NCBI GenBank assembly: GCA_026214975.1
Contig: CM047814.1
Span: 23,325,058-23,389,057, forward strand
Direction of reading: 5' to 3'
Origin: Gentiana macrophylla
Taxonomy: Eukaryota; Streptophyta; Magnoliopsida; Gentianales; Gentianaceae
Length of the DNA: 64,000 bases
Positions 1 to 10,689 of this stretch are shown here, piece by piece. The notes under the pieces are model-generated. The model saw nothing but the letters and a program-made list of their open reading frames with translations. It was not told the origin of the DNA and did no database searches. Each line of letters begins with the position of its first letter. The stretch's first letter is position 1. The translations under genes were made by a program, and so were the position numbers.

Positions 1-1135
1 TTGCTTGAAATTTAAAATTGAATCCGCACTGTCTATTGGAGGCACTAAAAATGAACCGTATCGAAATATACACTTTGGTTCGATTTATGTAACGTAGAGT
101 CGAAAGAAAAAATTTGGTTTATATATAACGCTTACCGAAATTCCGCTTATTATCGAAGGGAAAAAAAATGATGTTTTAAAAAAAATATAAAAAAAGTATT
201 TGATAAAAAAAAAATACACGGTTTTACTCAATTGTTGTGCCGAAATCGAATCGAAATCGAAAATTTTCGGTTGATTGAAATTTAAAAATGAATTTGCTTT
301 TGTCTGTTGGAAGGAAGTACTAAAATGAATCAAATATCGAAATATACACTTTGTAGTGTATATTCAATTGTTAATGTCGAAATCGAATCGAAAAGCAAAA
401 TTTTCGTGGATTGAAATATAAAATCAATCCATATTTGTCATTGGAGGTCCTAAAATGAATCAGATATCGAAATATACACTTTGTTGTGTCGAAATCGAAT
501 CGAAAATCGAAAATTTTCGGTTGATTGGAATGTGAAATCAATATGCACCGTCTCTGTCATTGGAAGACTAAAATGAACAAATATCGAAATATACACTTTG
601 GTTCGATTTATGAAACGGCGAGTCGGATAAAAAATCGGTTTATATATAACGAGATAACCGAAATCCCGGTTTTTATCGAAGGTGAAAAAAAACGAACTGT
701 ATCGAAATATTCAATTGTTGTGTCGAAATCGAATCGAGAAATCAAAAATTTTCGGTTGATTGAAATGTAAAACTGAATCCACACTGTCTGTTGGAGGCAC
801 AAAAAATGAACCACTTTGGTTCGATTTATGAAACGGAGAGTCGGAAAAAAAAATCGGTTTATATATAACGAGATCATAACTGAAATCCCTGGTTTTTACC
901 GAAGGGGAAAAAAATGAACCGTATCGAAATATACACTTTGTTGTGTATATTCAATTGTTGTGTCGAAATCGAATCGAGAAATCGAAATTTTTCGGTTGAT
1001 TGAAATGTTAAACTGAATCCGCACTGTCTGTTGGAGGCACTAAATTTGAAGCGTATCGAAATATACATTTTGGTTCGATTTATGTAACGGAAAGTCGAAA
1101 AAAAGAAATCGGATTATATATAACGAGATAACCGA
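1..1135. repeat. Tandem repeat array A, unit about 230-260 bp, open at left edge
   Basis: A block recurs with variations. It runs from a part like CGGTTGATTGAAATTTAAAA, through TTGGAGGCACTAAAAATGAA, CGAAATATACACTTTGGTTC and TATATATAACGAGATAACCG, to GTCGAAATCGAATCG. Copies begin near 1, 270, 515, 745 and 985, and some are incomplete. The short ORFs here are read through the repeat and change with phase, so I do not call genes. The array begins at base 1, so its true length is unknown. Confidence 0.8.
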
Positions 1136-1165
1136 AATCACGGTTTTTACAGAAAGAAAAAAAAA

Positions 1166-1745
1166 ATTAGTGCCACATGTCAGCCACAGAGGTTGCCACG
1201 TGGCCAATTGTGGGAAGAGCCCCTTAGCTCTTAATAGATATATACATTTTGGTTCGATTTATATAACGGAGAGTCGAAAAAAAGAAATTGGATTATGTAT
1301 AACGAGATAACCGAAAACACGGTTTTTACCGAAAGAAAAAAAAATTAGTGCCACAGAGGCTGCCACGTGGCCAATTGTGGGAAGATCCCCTTAGCTCTTA
1401 ATAGATATATACATTTTGGTTCGATTTATGTAACGGAGAGTCGAAAAAAAGAAATCGGATTATATATAACGAGATAACTGAAATCACGGTTTTTGCTGAA
1501 AAAAAAAAAATTAGTGCTGCATGTCGGTATGAGAGGCCACGCGTGGCCATTGTGGGAAAGAGCCCTTGGCTCTTAATAGATATATACATTTTGGTTTGAT
1601 TTATGTAACGGAGAGTCGAAAAAAAATATTCGGATTATATATAACGAGATAACCGAAATCACGGTTTTAATCGAAAGAAAAAAAAAAATAGTCTGCATAC
1701 GTATCAACCACAAAGGCTGTGCGCGTGATTAATGGGAAGAAGCCT
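1166..1745. repeat. Tandem repeat array B, unit about 165-180 bp, about 3.5 copies
   Basis: Units start near 1166, 1343, 1508 and 1687. Each begins with a GTGCCACATGTC-like stretch, has an imperfect palindrome around CCACGTGGCC, then AGCCCTTAGCTCTTAATAG. It then shares the block from ATATACATTTTGGTTCGATT to ACGGTTTTTACCGAAAG with array A. Arrays A and B are therefore two arrangements of a common half-unit. CACGTG is the plant G-box core, but no transcript is evident. Confidence 0.75.
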
Positions 1746-1752
1746 TAGCTTA

Positions 1753-1755
<3 letters not shown>

Positions 1756-1805
<50 letters not shown>
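1756..1805. repeat. (AT)n microsatellite
   Basis: An uninterrupted AT dinucleotide run of about 50 bp joins repeat array B to the first copy of the duplicated segment. A similar run (4874-4907) sits at the left edge of the second copy. Confidence 0.95.
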
Positions 1806-1807
<2 letters not shown>

Positions 1808-2166
1808 ATAAGATAATATAAGATACTAGTAATTAAAAAAAAGAGCCTAATAAAAACAAAAGGATACACTACTCGGTGCATACAACAAACAGATTAGATG
1901 AGAAGGAAAAAATGCCTTGGGACTTGGGAGAAGGAAAAAATGCCAAGTTTCGCCAAGTTTTATCATAAATGCATGGTTTTGTGACACTTGGATTTTGCAT
2001 GTAGTTTTGACACTTGTTATTTTGTTTACACTAAGTTACAGATTTGTAACAAAAACATTGGCTCTTACTTATCCTTTCGAGATGGAACACTTTAGAATAT
2101 ACGACCGATTTTAACTTCTTTTTAAAAGAAAATATTTGTTGAGTTTAATATATAATTAGTAGATGT

Positions 2167-2426
2167 CAGGGGCGGACCCAGCCCTTTAGGGGTGGGTGTG
2201 TGGGCCATTTCAAATATCCTGCGAAGTTACTTAATATACCCTTCTTATAATATTAAAACTGTGTATGTATATTATTTCGCATAATTTTTAATGTAGTTGT
2301 TCACTTAGTTAACCTTAGGAGATCAATTATATATCCTGGGTCATGTGTTCAAATTGTAGCGATTCATTCTTTTTTTCACCTTTTTTTAAATTTTACTTCA
2401 TTCAAAAAAAAATTGGTCATGCACTC
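2167..2426. mobile_element. Short non-autonomous insertion with 10-bp TSD
   Basis: It begins CAGGGGCGGACCCAGCC and ends ATTGGTCATGCACTC, and is flanked by TAGTAGATGT at 2157-2166 and 2427-2436. Copy 2 of the duplicated segment has a single TAGTAGATGT at 5292-5301 and no insert, so this is a filled site and its empty counterpart. The left end resembles the hAT-like MITEs of this window, but no inverted repeat is at the right end and the TSD is 10 bp, not 8. A loosely tRNA-like stretch (GTGTTCAAATTG, near 2345) lies inside. Class is unresolved. Confidence 0.7.
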
Positions 2427-2438
2427 TAGTAGATGTTG

Positions 2439-2469
<31 letters not shown>

Positions 2470-2762
2470 TATTATGACATAAAATGAGTACACTTTCTTT
2501 TATTAAACGTATAAACTTAAAGAAGTGAACTTTGTGTATCCCAAACAGTTTATCATTTTTAACGCTTTATCACGTCTTTGACATGCTTACTATGTTATAT
2601 ATTTGAAAGTATATGAAGGTGACAATTAATATGTAATAAATATAGTAGTTAAAATATGATTACAAATATCCCTATATAAAGAAAGAAAGGAAAATAAAAA
2701 AATAAGGGAACCATTTACCGATATGGATATTAGTAACGTTAAGGTAACGATGATATTGACAC

Positions 2763-2881
2763 ATGCCAATATGACATTGGTCTAATAGTAATCATTGTAG
2801 CTTCTAATTCAAAGAATTCGGGTTCGAGTCTCGGTGAAGACAAAATTGTGTGTTTATATTACGTTTCTGGGAAAAAAAAAA
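2763..2881 (+). mobile_element. tRNA-derived SINE, copy inside duplication copy 1
   Basis: TGGTCTAATAG (2778-2788) fits an RNA polymerase III A box and GGTTCGAGTCT (2821-2831) fits a B box at normal spacing. An A-run follows at about 2871-2881. The same unit is in the other duplicate, so this SINE was present before the duplication. The head was not defined by a TSD. Confidence 0.55.
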
Positions 2882-3135
2882 TTGCCACATATGTTTATAA
2901 AACGACATCATTGCAAGAAAAAACCATTCCAATATAACCTCAAAAATAAACGGCAGCATGGTCATAAGTTTTTGTAAAGTAGAAATTTTTTGGTGTCACA
3001 GCATATTTTTTATACCGCTATCATGTTTTAAGATCTATTGATTATGATGTAGATTCAATATGATTAAATATGTAAAAATGTGTTATTTCATTCGTCGTAA
3101 CACAACAATTATTATAATAACACCACCTTTGTAAT

Positions 3136-4871
3136 CGTCGTAAATTTTTTTATACACCTATAAAAAGAAAAAGGAAATATAGGCTAGACAGAGTTTCGGC
3201 CAGGGGTGTAATCGAGTCGATGCTTTACAGGGCTCGACTCGACTAAAATTATCAAGGCTTGAAACTCGACTCGAACTTGATCGAGTCATAAAAGGCAAGT
3301 TCAAACTCAACTTGCTAAATACTCGACATACTTCGACTCGGCTCGTAAACATAATTTATTATAAACTATGGCAAGATCGAGTTCGACTCGTCTAATACTC
3401 GAATGTCGTAATATTTTATGAATTATAAAACATGTATTTAATAATAATTGTTTTTAAGAAAATTAATTAAATAGCTTTTAATCAAGCTCGATTAGCTCGT
3501 AAGCTACTCGATTATTATATTTTAAAGATCAAGATCAGCTCGGTTAAATATTCGAGTAGCTTGGCTCAAGCTCGTACTCGAAAAAACCGAATTGAATTAA
3601 GTTTTTTTACGAGTCGAGTATGAGTAGCTCACGAGCAGTCCGGTTCACTTCGGCACAGAGTTTCGGTACGGCATCCATGAACCCGAACAACGGGTTCCCC
3701 TATTGAATAATTCTAGTTATGCCAACATCCGGCCCACAAACCATATTTGACAGACCCAAACCTTGTGAGAGTTGGCCCAAATCGTGGTGGTATTTTTATT
3801 TAATATTCATTTTTTTAACCATCACTTTAGAACTCAACTTTAAGTCTTTAACACATCAAAAAATTACGGACCGTGATTATTGTATGCGATGTTTCTTTTA
3901 TAATAAAAACGTCAACGATAGTGTTGTTTTTTTCATACATTAAGGGGCAAACGTCAATTCTGGTGACGTTGTTTATACACAACGAATGTCGGTGGCAGTA
4001 ATGTTCGTACCAATGTCACTCTGTGACGTTCCTAAAATGAAATAAGTTTATGGTGACACAACATCGAGTGGCGAAATCTTCTTTACTGCAATCATTTCAT
4101 ACATCTTGAACATCGTAAATATATAATGATTCGGCTTTACAACGACTACTCTGCTTCCACGCCATTTCTGCTTCCCACTCGAAATATAAAACACAAAAGA
4201 ACAAATCAATTAGCAATTCTATTGTTTGAAGAAAATCTAATTTTCAACCGATTTGTGTGGGGAAAAAAATCTCTCTCCACTGATGTGAGTCCCTGTTCGA
4301 AAAATTGAATGTTGTATGACATGAATTAAATGATGTGGATTTTCAACCGAAATTGACGAATCATGTACTACATCCGTCCTAAAATATAAATCAATTTATC
4401 TTTTCGAATTTGTTCCATAATGTAAATCTATTTAGAAATCCAATAAAACATTTATTACATTTTTTCTTCTTTTACCTTTCGTTTATTATATACTCACCAA
4501 CTTTTCAATACTTTGCATTAATAACAGTTAAGGTCGTTTTAGATTTTTTAATCAAAATTAATTATTATGCATAACCAATTTAATCAACTTTAATCTGTGT
4601 GAGAGGTAGTAAATTTAAGCCGAAATCAATCCTATGATCAAAGAAAATCTACAATTGAAATCCGCTATTGTGTGTTTTTTAGTACCATTTTTAGTACAAT
4701 AACATGTATTTTATTCTTTTCTTATTTGCTATTTTTCTTCTTCTTCTCTACGGGTACCATTCTCCACGATTTTTATCGAAAAAAAAAAAAAAAAATGTAT
4801 ATACACGTGTCACCCATTTGTTTGCGTGCTACTACTTCATGAAAAGTAATTCTTGTGACTTAATAGATATA

Positions 4872-4902
<31 letters not shown>
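3136..4902. other. Spacer between duplicated segments
   Basis: No gene is supported. It contains the GAGTCGA-rich element at 3201-3654. A TACATCCGTCCTAAAATATA motif near 4370 resembles one end of a Stowaway-type MITE, without a detectable partner end. Near 4780 there is an A-run. Open frames of 60-74 codons here show no domain. Confidence 0.5.
3201..3654. mobile_element. CAGGGGTGTAA-type non-autonomous element
   Basis: The left end CAGGGGTGTAATCGAGTCGA is like the ends of the hAT-like elements at 54790 and 56568. The body is rich in GACTCGACTCGA/TTCGAGTAGCTCG words. ACAGAGTTTCGG occurs just before it (3188-3199) and just after (3655-3666), which suggests a target duplication, though 12 bp is long for hAT and the right terminal repeat is not visible. 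Confidence 0.55.

Positions 4903-4907
<5 letters not shown>
4874..4907. repeat. (TA)n microsatellite
   Basis: A TA run of about 34 bp at the left boundary of the second duplicate copy, mirroring the run at 1756-1805. Confidence 0.95.
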
Positions 4908-4910
<3 letters not shown>

Positions 4911-5998
4911 ATAATATAAGATACTAGTAATTAAAAAAAAGAGCCTAATAAAAACAAAAGGATACACTACTCGGTGCATACAACAAACAGATTAGATGAG
5001 AAGGAAAAAATGCTTTGGGACTTGGGAGAAGGAAAAAATGCCAAGTTTCGCCAAGTTTTATCATAAATGCATGGTTTTGTGACACTTGGATTTTGCATGT
5101 AGTTTTGACACTTGTTATTTTGTTTACACTAAGTTACAGATTTGTAACAAAAACATTGGCGGTGTTCTATTTATTACTCCTATATCAGCACATTGGCTCT
5201 TACTTATCCTTTCGAGATGGAACACTTTAGAATATACGACCGATTTTAACTTCTTTTTAAAAGAAAATATTTGTTGAGTTTAATATATAATTAGTAGATG
5301 TTGTATATATATATATTTATATTATTATGACATAAAATGAGTAATACACTTTCTTTTATTAAACGTATAAGCTTAAAGAAGTGAATTTTGTGTATCCCAA
5401 ACAGTTTATCATTTTTAACGCTTTATCACGTCTTTGACATGTTTACTATGTTATATATTTGAAACTTGAAAGTATATGAAGGTGACAATTAATATGTAAT
5501 AAATATAGTAGTTAAAATATGATTACAAATATCCCTATATAAAGAAAGAAAGGAAAATAAAAAAATAAGGGAACCATTTACCGATATGGATATTAGTAAC
5601 GTTATGGTAACGATGATATTGACACTTGCCAATATGACATTGATCTAATAGTAATCACTGTGGTTTCTAATTCGAAGTATTCGGGTTCGAGTCTCGTTGA
5701 AGACAAAATTGTGTGTTTATATTACGTTTCCGGGAAAAAAAAAATTGCCACATATGTTTATAAAACGACATCATTGCAAGAAAAAACCATTCCAATATAA
5801 CCTCAAAAATAAACGGCAGCATGGTCATAAGTTTTTGTAAAGTAGAAATTTTTTTGTGTCACAGCATATTTTTTATACCGCTATCATGTTTTGAGATCTA
5901 TTGATTATGATGTAGATTCAATATGATTAAATGTGTAAAAATGTGTTATTTCATTCGTCGTAACACAACAATTATTATAATAACACCACCTTTGTAAT
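4903..5998. repeat. Segmental duplication, copy 2
   Basis: This is the second copy of 1806-3135. It lacks the 2167-2426 insertion and keeps about 35 bp missing from copy 1 at 5158-5193. It ends at TTTGTAAT, after which the sequence diverges completely. Confidence 0.85.
5626..5745 (+). mobile_element. tRNA-derived SINE, copy inside duplication copy 2
   Basis: This is the same element as at 2763-2881: A-box-like TGATCTAATAG (5641-5651), B box GGTTCGAGTCT (5684-5694) and an A-run near 5734-5745. Confidence 0.55.
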
Positions 5999-6016
5999 GT
6001 TCAAATGTGACTTCTA

Positions 6017-6180
6017 CGGACGCAGGATCTCGCAAGCAGGGGGAGGGGGAGGCGATAAATTTTTAAAGGCATAAAAAATTTAAGGGAAAGGAAACGATAT
6101 GCTTTGTACATATGTTAGTGTAATTTTTCCGGATCAAGGGAGACAGTTAACCCTCTTGGTTGTATGTAGTTCTGCCATTG
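6017..6180. mobile_element. Decayed hAT-like MITE
   Basis: It begins CGGACGCAGGATCTCG and ends TGTAGTTCTGCCATTG, matching in order the ends and interior words of the intact MITE at 54491-54645. The first bases of the left end look lost. ACTTCTA before and ACTCCTA after it may be a degraded TSD. Confidence 0.5.
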
Positions 6181-7512
6181 ACTCCTAGGATCAAAATGTA
6201 TCGGATTCGAGTCTTATTTTAGTGTGTGTGAGTTATATGTTTGTTGATATTGTTGTCATACTTTTTTTGGGGAATGGTTTAAAAAGACAAAAAAGAGGAA
6301 TAAAGACAGTGGAAATATAAATTGTGTAATACAGACAAATTCACTGTTCATAACCCCAAATCCTCTGTTTCCTGTATGGAACTGACCTCAAATCTAATGT
6401 TTCACTATTCTACTGTTTATGTGTTTTTTTTTTATTAAATGACCTCAAAAATAATGTTGAAAAAATATCAAATATAATGTCTAAATAAAGAGGACGAAAA
6501 AAAAGAAAATGTGATGAAAGAATTATCATATTTAGACAATTAGATCAACAGATATATTTATTTTTGTAGTTGAATACGAAAAAATTTAAATTTATGTGGA
6601 ATAAGAACATGCTATTTTATCTAAAAAATATTTCAGTATCCTATTTGCATATTTCTATAATCAAATTGTTCTCTTTAACAATAAACTCCAATTTTTTTAA
6701 GGTTTCGGTCTTCATTATATTACATTTGTGCCCCATTATTAATGTTATGAAAGTTGTCGTCATTCTTTTATAAGGAATAGTCATCACCACTGTAATCCAA
6801 ACATGTTAATCTATCCAGTGGAATAATACTTCATATTCGTATACATTTATGCACAACATGAGTCAACTTGGATTGTGATGATGTCATAGTTATGCTTTAT
6901 CATCACTCATATAATAACATGCAAAACATAATAAGGAACACGATACATAAGAAAACATACAATATCATTTATAACGTTTTCGCAATATTTTGGTACGTCA
7001 TTTTGTGACATTCTAGGTTGCATGAATACAAATATGTGAGGTCGAATACACAAATACGAGAAAAATATAGAATACGGGTATATATATGAGGTATTTATGT
7101 AAATATTACAAATATATGTACCAAATCTGTTAATTCTTTACGGTATTTTATCAATTTGGATAGTTTTTCAATTATTATCTGAAGGTATTTACTCAATTTT
7201 TAACATAGTTTTTCATTTCACAATTTGACTTATCAATATACATACACGAATTCATCCTTAATTAGACGTGTATCGTAATGCATGTCGATGTCGGATATGT
7301 ATCGGATACGACACACATTACCGGTAACAGACCTTGGAGTTAAAACTTCAACAACATACGATCAAAGAAAGCGTAGTACGTACAAGACGAAGAATACAAT
7401 GAAAACATTGAACAAAAGCATAAAACCTTGATACAAACACATGAAATCTATATTAATTAAGCCGCAGTTACATCATATCATATTATGAAAACATATATAT
7501 AGTCTTACAACT
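6181..7512. other. AT-rich intergenic DNA, no gene seen
   Basis: A B-box-like CGGATTCGAGTC lies near 6205. A GTATCGGATAC-type short palindromic sequence lies near 7295. A 67-codon frame at 6570-6773 is AT-driven and has no domain. Confidence 0.5.
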
Positions 7513-8389
7513 TGTAACGCCCCTTTCCTGGACACCGAGTCCTTATCCGGAAAGAGCGCTCGGCACAAATATTATCAAATAAATTCAATAATATATGTAA
7601 GTCTTACGTCATACATCAGAACTAAAACGACGCGGAAGATAAAACGACTCGGGACAACAAAAGATCGAACACACGGTTTTCAATGCTGTAAAACTAAATC
7701 CAATAAAGAATACTAAACATCCAACGTTAAATCCAAAAGAACTTAAACGGAACTAATCCAAAAGAAAGACAACACTGTTTGAATTTGAACCAACAACATT
7801 ATTGAAAGAATTAAAACTAAAAGAACTAAATCTTCACGAGCTCCGTCTCACACGTCCTCGTCAAAGAACTCATCATATAAGTAGCAACTGCTCATCTTCT
7901 TTGGGGAAAGAGAAAGACAAACAAAAAGTAACGTGGTAAGTACATAAGTACTTAGTAACGCGTAGAAGATCGTACAACGTCAGTCTCATAAAGAAATAAA
8001 AGCAACGCCGTCTTTTATTAATTCATTCCGTTATTATCCCTAGCTAACTATCACATTATGTTCATAGCATAACATGAGGTTCCAAAGGTATCTAGCTTAG
8101 CTCAAGTTTGTTACATCATGAATAACAAGGGCACTACGCTAGTAATAGGATGTACTAGGACAATCCTGGGTGCAACCTACGTAGAGACACGCTCTAAGTA
8201 GCCCGGGAATATCTCGAGTCCCGATAGTGTGATAACCGGCGAGAATGTACCAGGACGCTTTATCTAGCCAATCGATTGACCGGCGTGGGTACAGTCTACT
8301 TTGTCTGGTCAGAGAACACATCGCGATATTGTACTATGCCTTACCAAGCATTGCATGATGTTTAAGATTATTAATCTAGCACATCTGAC

Positions 8390-8549
8390 CCGAACGCTCA
8401 TCCACCAACCCCCAGACGCCCGTCCACGAAATTCAGCTGAATCCTGTATCAAAACTGGACCCTCAAACGCCCGTCCGTTCTACTCAAACGCTCGTCTGAG
8501 CTGCCGCTACCTCGGACGCCCGTCCGCCCTTATGCAGACGCCCGTCTGC
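8390..8549. repeat. Cluster of ACG-CC-CGT hairpin motifs in the gypsy-type LTR
   Basis: At least five copies of an ACGC(C/T)CGT core lie here. Two have exact inverted flanks: CGGACG-CC-CGTCCG at 8513-8526 and GCAGACG-CC-CGTCTGC at 8534-8549. Others, near 8413, 8466 and 8487, are imperfect. The same motif recurs in the LTRs of copia B (18670-18896 and 24034-24290). Confidence 0.8.
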
Positions 8550-8942
8550 CTGGGATTTTCCTAGAAAATCTGCAACTGCGTACCCGCGATTTCCAACCCA
8601 ATTCCAACCCAAACTCCAACCAAAACAGATTCAAAACCACGAAAATAAACATACAAATTGCTCTACATCTTTACGACACCTTAATCATACGATAAGAACA
8701 CCACGTTACCTTGATTTGCGAGCTACTACGATCCACGCTACCAAAGTCTTGAAAAAGGTTAAACCTTTAACTCCAAACCTATAAACGATCAATCCAAAGA
8801 TGATCACTACGATGTTTAAACTCAGAAAAACGCAGCCTAACACGATGATGAATAAACCCTAATACCAAGAATGATGAGGGAAAACTTACGTTAACGGATT
8901 TAGGGATTGTTGATATCAAAACCACTACAAAAAACTGGGTTT

Positions 8943-9415
8943 TTTGCGACGGAAGGTTATCGTCGCAAACTAGGCTTATTCCGTCGCAAATCCTAATTTG
9001 CGACGGATTTGCGACGGTTTTTATTTATCGCATTTTTTAGTCGCAAAACCAAGATTTTGCGACGGTTTATCCGTCGCAAATTATTTGCGACGAATGTTGC
9101 GACGGATAATAACGTATTTTATTTTTTTTTTTTTAAAATATAGTTTCCGTCGCAAAACAATGTAAAATCCGTCGCAAACAATTGTATAATCCGTCGCAAA
9201 AATATATAATCCGTCGCAAAAAAATTTATAATCCGTCGCAACAATTTTATAAACCGTCGCAAAAATTGTATAATCCGTCGCAAAAATTGTATAATCCGTC
9301 GCAAAGTTTTTTTATTAAATAATTTTTTTTATTTTTAGATCCTTACATATCCGTCGCAAATACACTTTTCCGTCGCAAAAACAACTTTGCGACGGAATAT
9401 TTCCGTCGCAAAAGT
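8943..9415. repeat. Left subterminal repeats of the CACTA element
   Basis: More than a dozen copies of CCGTCGCAAA or its complement occur here, some spaced about 18-20 bp apart around 9150-9305. Such subterminal motifs are the binding sites of the second CACTA protein in known families. A 14-bp ATATGTCAAAGGGG repeat follows at 9431-9506. Confidence 0.9.
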
Positions 9416-9559
9416 TAAAATTAAATAAAACGATATGTCAATGGGGATATGTCAAAGGGGATATGTCAAAGGGGATAAAACGATATGTCAAAGGGGATAC
9501 GATAAGCCAAAATAAATAAAAATGTATAAAGCAATATGTCACCCAATCGGACCCGTGTC

Positions 9560-10560
9560 TACCTAAACCCATGTCACTTCCTCCAGGTCCGTGATCGATC
9601 GGTCATCTCTGTCTTCGCCTCGTTACCGGGTTGCATCCTCCGGAGGATCTTTGCCTAACTGCCGGGTAATCCACTCCTCCATCTCAAGGCTTAGTCTGCC
9701 TTCCCGACGCTTTCGCTCTCTCTCTCTCTAGCTCCTCCAACATCGCTGTGTTTACGCATTAATCTGTCTTTCTCTCGCCATCTCCTGGTGAGACGGGTGA
9801 GTATGCCCGGAGAGTATGTCTCGGCGGATGAGTGTCGAGCGATGCAGAGCCTGTCGTAGTACATGGAGGCAAACGACCCCATGCCAAAAACTCTCCCTTC
9901 TTGTCGTAACCACCAAGTACCGTAATAAAGACGCGACTTGTCGACAGTGGTGTCAGTTCACGTCTCTCCAGGCTTTCGCCTTCTTCGAGGTGAAGACGTC
10001 TGTAAAGTATGATATAAATTTGTTAGTAACAATAATTACATGATATATATATAATGTATATATAATATTTAGAATACATAACGTGCAAGATTTTCTCAAA
10101 CTTCCTCGAGACGAAGTTGCCCGACTTCTTCTTCTTCGAACTAGTCACCGGATCTCCGGTCGATAGGGGCACTTCTCTATTGTCCTCCATGGCCCAAGCG
10201 AAATCGATAACGCCGCGTCTGCCCATAGCATGTGTCCTGTGGATCTTCCTTCCTCACCGGATCCAGGCTTCGGTTTATCTTCTTTTTCGCAGATGTTTCC
10301 TTGAATGCCTATTCCGACATAAGATAAACAAGTTAGTACATACATATATATATAAAACACAAGTATTATTAATTAAATATTGAATAATTGCTTACGGGAC
10401 TCCCAATCCACTCCTCGAATCGACGGAGAATATCCGGGTCATCCAAAGCCGAGCACGGGGTTTGTTTGAGCCCGATACATATAATCACGGACCACGTTGA
10501 TAGCATACCGCTCAAAAGCTTCCTAACCAGCGCCGTGGCGTAACTCGAAGCTGAAATGAG
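9560..10560 (-). pseudogene. Probable second CACTA gene (TNPA/transposase-24-like), decayed
   Basis: Minus-strand fragments read as a charged helical segment (ELERERERKRRE near 9710-9735) followed by a MEEWITRQLG-like stretch near 9660-9690. Upstream, near 10400-10440, is DPDILRRFEEWIGSP. The composition and position after the TNP2-type gene fit the DNA-binding second protein of plant En/Spm elements, which recognises subterminal repeats. Frames change several times and no continuous reading frame remains. Family assignment rests on position and style, not on a catalytic motif. Confidence 0.45.
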
Positions 10561-10689
10561 CCTGCAACATAGTTATATATATGTTATATGTATAGTTATA
10601 ATTATAGTTATATTTATATATAGTTATATTTATATGAACGACGTACCCTAAATGCGTGCCACCACCACCTTTCCTGCTTTGCTCTGGTC

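Larger units (their letters stand above)
1806..3135. repeat. Segmental duplication, copy 1
   Basis: From GATAATATAAGATACTAGT to CACCACCTTTGTAAT this stretch is nearly identical to 4903-5998. It differs by an extra insertion at 2167-2426, by lacking about 35 bp that copy 2 has at 5158-5193 (bounded by the direct repeat ACATTGGC), and by scattered substitutions. Flanks of the two copies are unrelated. Neither copy has TG...CA ends, a primer-binding site or a polypurine tract, so these are not LTRs. The apparent 65-71 aa reading frames in both copies lack recognisable domains. Confidence 0.85.

Noticed and set aside
2763..2831. A functional tRNA gene
   Set aside because: A and B boxes are present, but no cloverleaf with anticodon and acceptor stem can be formed; an A-run follows, so SINE fits better.
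1806..5998. Reading the two similar segments as LTRs of one retrotransposon
   Set aside because: No TG...CA ends, no primer-binding site or polypurine tract, no matching TSD, and the 1.8 kb between them has no retroelement domain.
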